64,000 bases of DNA from Nannobrachium achirus (Eukaryota; Chordata; Actinopteri; Myctophiformes; Myctophidae): the NCBI GenBank assembly GCA_963921795.1, contig OY997642.1, forward strand, positions 56,936,591-57,000,590. The letters are read 5' to 3'. The notes beneath the pieces are model-generated. The model had not been told where the DNA came from, made no database searches, and worked only from the letters and a program-made list of their open reading frames with translations. Numbering within the stretch: position 1 is the stretch's first letter; each line of letters opens with the position of its first letter. Positions 58,484-64,000 of this stretch are shown here, in pieces. A program made the translations under genes and the position numbers.

Positions 58484-59017
58484 GTTAAAATGCTTTGTTA
58501 TGAATCCTTCTCAGCCATATTACTAGATTCTAGCGATCAACAGACTAACTAGATTATATTCTTCTGCTTTCTTATTTTTTATATATATACCACGATGCCT
58601 TGTTGTGTACATACTGGCTGTAATAACTCCAGGAGAAAGCTTTCATTTGCGCTAAAGAAAAAGCTAAAGGGGATGCGGTAATCACGCAAGACTTCATTCT
58701 TCTTCTGTGAGTGCTACTATTGGGATCATGTAAACAACGGCCATTTCCCTCAAGCTGCGATAAAACAGTGGATTACTGGCTCTCTTTGAACTATAAATAG
58801 AAGATTTATGAAGAAAAAAGTAACTTTGCAGCAGTGAAAATTAGCGCTTTTGGAGGACCTCAATTGACCGCCGTTTTGGCTGTGGGAGAGATCTGAGGAG
58901 TCCAGGAGAAGTAAAAACTGGAAGGACTATGATAAAAATCCATCATACCAGGTATGTACAGACGTGATAAAAGGCTGATTAAGGATTAATATGTTTTATT
59001 CTGGAATTTTCCTTTAA

Positions 59018-59522
59018 AGGCCGAAGAATAATTTGCATAAAACCGCAATATTGATTGAATTATTAAAAAAATATATTTCACTTTAAAAAAAATCTGGTTG
59101 ATCAATCTGACCGTATTGGTCCAAAGTTCATGTGAAAAAAGTTTTGTGCACTTGACGCGAAAATCCCAGGAGGAGATAGATTTTTACTGTTTTTCATATA
59201 ATTCCGAATTGTGGGAGACCTAAAGGTCAGAGGTCAAAAGTTAGAGGGTAAAAGTTGTTCGGCATGAGGAGACGCATAAGTGTATACAGGTTTCATGGCT
59301 GTATGTATAACACAGCATGAGCTATACCTGTTCAAAGATCGCACTTTCGAAGGCTTCCTACAGCGCCACCATTTGGCCGATTGCTGTAAAAAGTAATAGC
59401 ACACTTCGCCACAGTAAACTGAACACATTGATGTTTTTATTTTCATTTTCTCACTAAGTATGTAGGAGTAGAAAGGAACCGAAGTTCCCGTCTACTATAT
59501 GACTGCCTGATAGATAAATAAA
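59018..59522 (+). mobile_element. A-family repeat, copy 9, 3' part
   Basis: Continues the copy interrupted at 53,805 and ends before B copy 4. Confidence 0.75.
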
Positions 59523-60571
59523 CTAGAAAATGTGCAATTTGGGAAATTGCGAGTGTGGTTGCCCGCTCCACCCCGGCGCGAGCGGCGGGGATGCGCTCCC
59601 GAGATCGATGTAAGGATATGGTTTCTTGTTTTTTAAGAAATGGGCTCCTCCCACAAATTTTGCAAGGCGATTTTACGTTGTCACGTCGCTCCCGAGATCA
59701 TTTGTGTTTCGTTTTGAGAGGGTTGTTCCCCCTGAAAAACGCGTTTTGGCCTGAAACGGTTACGTTTTGTGCGTTTGTGGCGCCCCCTAAGGGTCGAAGT
59801 GGAAATGCTTTTGGGGATTTGTTGAATATCCTACCCGCAACTTGTGGTTAAAATTTGGTGTTGACTGGATGTTTCGTTTTTGATTTATGGCTATTTTTGG
59901 CAAAACGGGCCCCTCTCGCTAACTTCGGAAGCGTGTTCCGGACGAACGGTATGGACTATCGAAATATCGCTTGAATATGTTTATCGCGTGGGTTCAGAGA
60001 TCTTGTGTACCAATTTTTGTGACATTTGGAGAAAATATGTGGGAAAAGGAGCAAAAAGTGTGTTTTGAAGAAAATTCAAAATGGCGGAAAATCTATCCTG
60101 ACGCAAATGGACGTGGCCTATATAGGGAGATGCGTCATGACCCAAGGAATCCAGGGGAAAAATAATTTTAATTTTCCGACCTACGGTTCAAGAGTTACAG
60201 GCCGAAACGTAAAGTGGGCTGTTATAGCGCCACCATGAGGCTGACTGACAATATTATTTTTTATTTATTCCTTGAACTCATTATGCATCTCCTCACCAAG
60301 TGTTGAAACTGTAGCCCCTATGGTTTGCAAGAGAAAAAATAATTGAATGTGAGTTTTTGCAATTCCCATTATAAGTCAATGGGGAAAATTAATTCACTAA
60401 TAAATTAATATCAATTAAACTATACAACTTTTCTCTTAGAAAAGTAATAGCACACTATTCCCGATCAAGCCGGTCGATTTGACATATGGCACGAGTGTGT
60501 GGCGTAAAAACTCTGGGAGGAGATTCGCGCCGAAAAAAAGGTTACACTAGAAGTCAAGAATAAAGAATAAA
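59523..60571 (+). mobile_element. B-family repeat, copy 4, 5' part
   Basis: Starts CTAGAAAATGTGCAATTTGG with a shortened GC-rich segment. Its 3' end is displaced by C copy 3 to 62,021-62,073. Confidence 0.7.
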
Positions 60572-62020
60572 CTAGAATTGACAGAGTCAATTTTGACAAG
60601 TGTGCCTGCAGCTCGCTAAATGCGCGACCTTGTGCGGCGGTTTGGACTGTGAGACCGTCTGCCGAGTCGTCTGCGTTTCGTCGTGAGAGGGTCGGTCCCC
60701 GTGAAAAACGCGTTCTGGCATGAAACGGTTACGTTTCGCGCGTTTGTGACGCCCCCTAGGGGTCGAAGTGGAAATGCTTTTGGGGATCCGTTGAGTATGC
60801 CACCCCCGACCTGTGGTTGAAATTCAGTGTCGACTCGACCTATTGTTTGTGATTTATGGCTATCGTTTGCGAAACGTGCCCCTCCCGCTAACTTTGGAAG
60901 CGCGTTACGAACGAACGGTACGGACTATCGACATATCCTTTGACTATGTTTATCGCATGGCTTCATAGATCATGTGTACCGGTTTTTAAGACATTTGAAG
61001 AAAATATGTAGGAAAAAATGCAAAAAGTGTGTTTTGGAGAAAATTCGAAATGGTGAAAAATCTTCCAATGTGCAAATTGGCGTGTCCTATATGGAGAGAT
61101 GCGTCGTGACCCAAGGAATCCAGGGAAAAAAGAATTTTAATTCTCCGACCTATGGTTCAAGAGTTACGAGGCAAGTGGTCCGTTATAGCGCCACCATGTG
61201 GCCAATTGGAAATGCTTTTGGGGATCGTTGAGTATGCCACCCCCGACCTGTGGTTGAAATTCAGTGTTGACTGGACCTTTTGTTTGTGATTTATGGCTAT
61301 TGTTTGCAAAACGGGCCCCTCCCGCTAACTTTGGAAGCGCGTTACGAACGAACGTAATGGACTATCGCAATATCCCTTGAGTATGTTCATTGCATGGGTT
61401 CATAGATCATGTGTACCGTTTTTTGTGCAATTTGAAGAAAATATGTTGGAAAAGGAACAAAAAGTGTATTTTGGAGAAAATTCAAGATGGCGGAAAATCT
61501 ATCCTGGCGCAAATGGGCGTGGCCTATATTGGGAGATGCGTCTTGACCCAAGGAATCCAGGGAAAAAATAATTTTAATTTTCCGACCTACGGTTCAACAG
61601 TTACAGGCCAAAACGTAAAGTGGGCTGTTATAGCGCCACCATGAGGCCAAATGACACTATTATTTTTTATTTAATCCTTGAAATCATTATGAACCTCCTC
61701 TCCAAGTGTTGAAACTGTAGGCCCTATGGTTTGCGAGAGAAAATTAATTGAATGTGAGTTTTTGCTATTCCCATTATAAGTCAATGGGGAGAAATTAATG
61801 CACTAATAAATTAATATCAATTAAACTATAGAACCTTTCTCTTAGCAACTTAATAGCACACCATTCCCGAGTAAGCCGGTCGATTTGACATATGGCGCGA
61901 GTGTGTGTTGCAAAAACTGTGGGAGGAATAGCGTGCCAAACTTTGGGGAATCGTATGGACAGACATAAATAAATATGAGCGAGAACAATAAGTGTCCCAT
62001 GCTATGCATAGGCACACTTA
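60572..62020 (+). mobile_element. C-family repeat, copy 3, nested in B
   Basis: Starts CTAGAATTGACAGAGTCAAT, box AAGTGTGCCTGCAGC; contains two B-like internal segments; ends with the hairpin AAGTGTCCCATGCTATGC / GGCACACTT. The right arm complements its 5' box. Confidence 0.65.
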
Positions 62021-62073
62021 ATAAAGTTTCCCTAGAACTATAGTGTGTTGCCCTGTAAGGGCAACCACACTAA
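62021..62073 (+). repeat. B-family 3' terminal hairpin
   Basis: ATAAAGTTTCCCTAGAAC then GTTGCCCTGTAAGGGCAAC. Completes B copy 4 after the nested C element. Confidence 0.75.
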
Positions 62074-63613
62074 CTAGAAAAATATTGTTCCTTCGAAACA
62101 ATTGTGGGCTCGCTTCAAGCCAGAAAACAATGGCTATAAAAGTACAAAATGTCAAGATCGCAGGCAGTGCTCACTTTGACGTTACTGACGTCAAAGATTG
62201 GTCCATTTTGTTCCAAAAATGTGTTATGCAAAAGTTGACCCGCTGGTGGCGCTATAACAGGCCAATGTGAGAAGGGTGGTATCTGTTCCTTGACCTATTG
62301 GGAATGTGCTTGCAAGATTTCACACACATTGCAGGCTGTGTTCATGATTTGAGGTGTTTTTGGCTTTGGCCACTTTATCGCTGCTTGCAGCTAGATTTAT
62401 TATTATTATTTTATATTTTTTTTGTGTGCACTTCATAGGCATGTTAGATAAAGGTCCTTAGATTGCGTGTAGAGTGTTTCATGCAAATTGCAAAAAAAAT
62501 CCTAGAATAAAAACGGGTTTAAGCGTTTTACAAACTGCTCAAAATTATATAGCGCCCCCCTTTGGCCATTTGGGGTAAGATTGGTTTCAGTCATATTTGA
62601 ACTAACCCTCTACACTATTTTGTCATGAAAATGTGACTTTGTATGTATGTTTTAGAGGCAGAAGAATAATTTGCATAAAACTGCAATATTGTTTGAATTA
62701 TTTAAAAAAGCATGTTTCAATGTTAAAGAAATCCGATCTGACAGATCTTTAGATATCGGTCCAAAGTTCACGTAAAAAAAGTTTTGTGCACGTGACGCGA
62801 AAATTCCAGAATAAAAGCGGGTTTACGCGTTTTACAAACTGCTCAAAATGGCGGAAAATCGAAGGGCGGAGCTTACTTAACAACAACACAGATGTCTTCC
62901 GCTTGAGTCAAAGCACGCGTGTAACAAGTTGCATGTCTTCAAACGAAACGAGTCATGACTTATGCCTGTTTGAAGTTTGAATTTTCAGACGCTTCGTATA
63001 GCGCCCCCCTTTGGCCAATTGGAATAAAATTGGTTTCAGTGATACTTTGACTAACCCTCCACATCTTTGCCAAATGCCATGAACGTGTAACTTTGCATGT
63101 ATGATTTAGAGGCCGAAGAATAATTTGCATAAAACCGCAACATATATTGAATTATTAAAAAATCATTATTTAACGTACAAACTTCTCACCACATAGCCTG
63201 TGTAGATATAGGTTCAAAGTTCATGTGAAAAAAAGTTTCGTGCACTTGACGCGAAAATCCCAGGAGGAGATAGATTTTTACTGTTTTTCATATAATTCCG
63301 AATTGTGGGAGACCTAAAGGTGAGAGGTCAAAAGTTAGAGGGTAAAAGTTGTTCGGCATGAGGAGACGCATACGTGTATACAGGTTTCATGGCTGTACCT
63401 AAAACACAGCATGAGCTATACCTGTTCAAAGATCGCACTTTCGAAGGCTTCCTACAGCGCCACCATTTGGCCGATTGCTGTAAAAAATAATAGCACACTT
63501 CGCCACTCTAAGCTGAACACATTGATGTTTTTATTTTCATTTTCTCACTAAGTATGTAGGAGTAGAAAGGAACCGAAAATCCCGTCTACTTACTAGATAA
63601 ATAAATAAATAAA
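62074..63613 (+). mobile_element. A-family repeat, copy 12
   Basis: Full unit with a replaced stretch near 63,150-63,215 and a short TAAA run before the hairpin array. Confidence 0.75.
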
Positions 63614-63755
63614 TAATGACAATATCTAAAGTGTGCTCGCCAGGTACTGGCGAGCCCACAATAATGACAATATCTAAAGTGTGCTCGCCTTATAGGCGAG
63701 CCCACAATAATGACAATATCTAAAGTGTGCTCGCCAGGTACTGGCGAGCCCACAA
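63614..63755 (+). repeat. Triplicated A-family 3' hairpin
   Basis: Three tandem ~47 bp copies of TGACAATATCTAAAGTGTG plus hairpin. The stems GCTCGCC/GGCGAGC are constant; the loops are AGGTACT, TTATA and AGGTACT. Confidence 0.9.
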
Positions 63756-64000
63756 CTAGAAAAATATTGTTCCTTCGAAACAATTGTGGGCTCGCTTCAA
63801 GCCAGAAAACAATGGCTATAAAAGCACAAAATGTCAAGATCGCAGGCAGTGCTCTCTTTGACGTTACTGACGTCAAAGATTGGTCCATTTTGTTCCAAAA
63901 ATGTGTTGTGCAAAAGTTGACCCGCTGGTGGCGCTATAACAGGCCAATGTGAGAAGGTTGGTATCTGTTCCTTGACCTATTGGGAATGTGCTTGCAAGAT
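63756..64000 (+). mobile_element. A-family repeat, copy 13, cut by window end
   Basis: First 245 bp of another unit; the array continues beyond the window. Confidence 0.8.

Larger units (their letters stand above)
53806..59017. mobile_element. TTAA-flanked foldback element carrying two antisense A copies
   Basis: Ends TTAAAGGAAAATTCCAG and CTGGAATTTTCCTTTAA. Arms of about 0.7 kb (53,810-54,525 and, interrupted by a hAT MITE, 57,810-59,013) are inverted copies. The loop holds two A copies on the minus strand and a 230 bp hairpin. TTAA on both sides suggests piggyBac-type insertion into A copy 9. No transposase visible. Confidence 0.75.

Noticed and set aside
63614..63755. CRISPR-like array
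   Set aside because: Three ~47 bp hairpin units without spacers, in eukaryotic repeat DNA; these are repeated element termini.

Overview
The window looks like teleost fish nuclear DNA: a spliced C-type lectin gene with a signal peptide, a decayed DIRS-type retrotransposon, TTAA-flanked foldback MITEs, a hAT-type MITE, telomere-like and (GT)n/(TA)n tracts, and several thousand bases of rolling-circle-like nonautonomous repeats. No bacterial or organellar content is visible. The teleost assignment rests on repeat style and gene structure, not on a search.

Layout. 1-2,900: upstream DNA with two TTAA-flanked foldback elements. 2,900-21,680: promoter and seven phase-consistent exons of a secreted C-type lectin (signal peptide, short symmetrical neck cassettes, a 7 x 30 bp Pro/Val/Thr repeat, first two thirds of a lectin domain). 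The last lectin-domain exon is not found. Its introns hold a deletion derivative of a DIRS element (3.7-6.7 kb), MITEs, satellite-like arrays and microsatellites. 21,730-64,000: an array of four related repeat families, here called A to D (A about 1.54 kb). They share one design: a CTAG-like 5' flank, a 5' hairpin, a subterminal box, and a 3' hairpin whose right arm is complementary to that box. This resembles Helentron/HINE (DINE-1-like) elements. Copies are head to tail, nested, and in two places carry a triplicated 3' hairpin.

The most unusual object is a 15.4 kb insertion (about 26,973-42,377) in one A copy. A matching uninterrupted copy at 48,971-48,990 gives the empty site. The insertion has a 460 bp TG...CA unit at its left end, then two almost identical 6.75 kb inverted arms (27,436-34,187 and 35,629-42,377) around a 1.44 kb unique spacer. 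The spacer carries a compact three-exon gene for a roughly 122-residue protein ending in two SUMO-interacting motifs. Each arm carries a two-exon gene (192 or 141 residues, depending on the donor used) and a cloverleaf-competent tRNA-Trp(CCA). No transposase, integrase or polymerase was recognised in it, so its class and mobilisation are unknown.

A second composite, 53,806-59,017, is a TTAA-flanked foldback element whose loop holds two antisense A copies and one arm of which was hit by a hAT MITE with a clear 8 bp target duplication. All gene calls come from reading frames, splice sites and motifs by eye; no homology search was possible.
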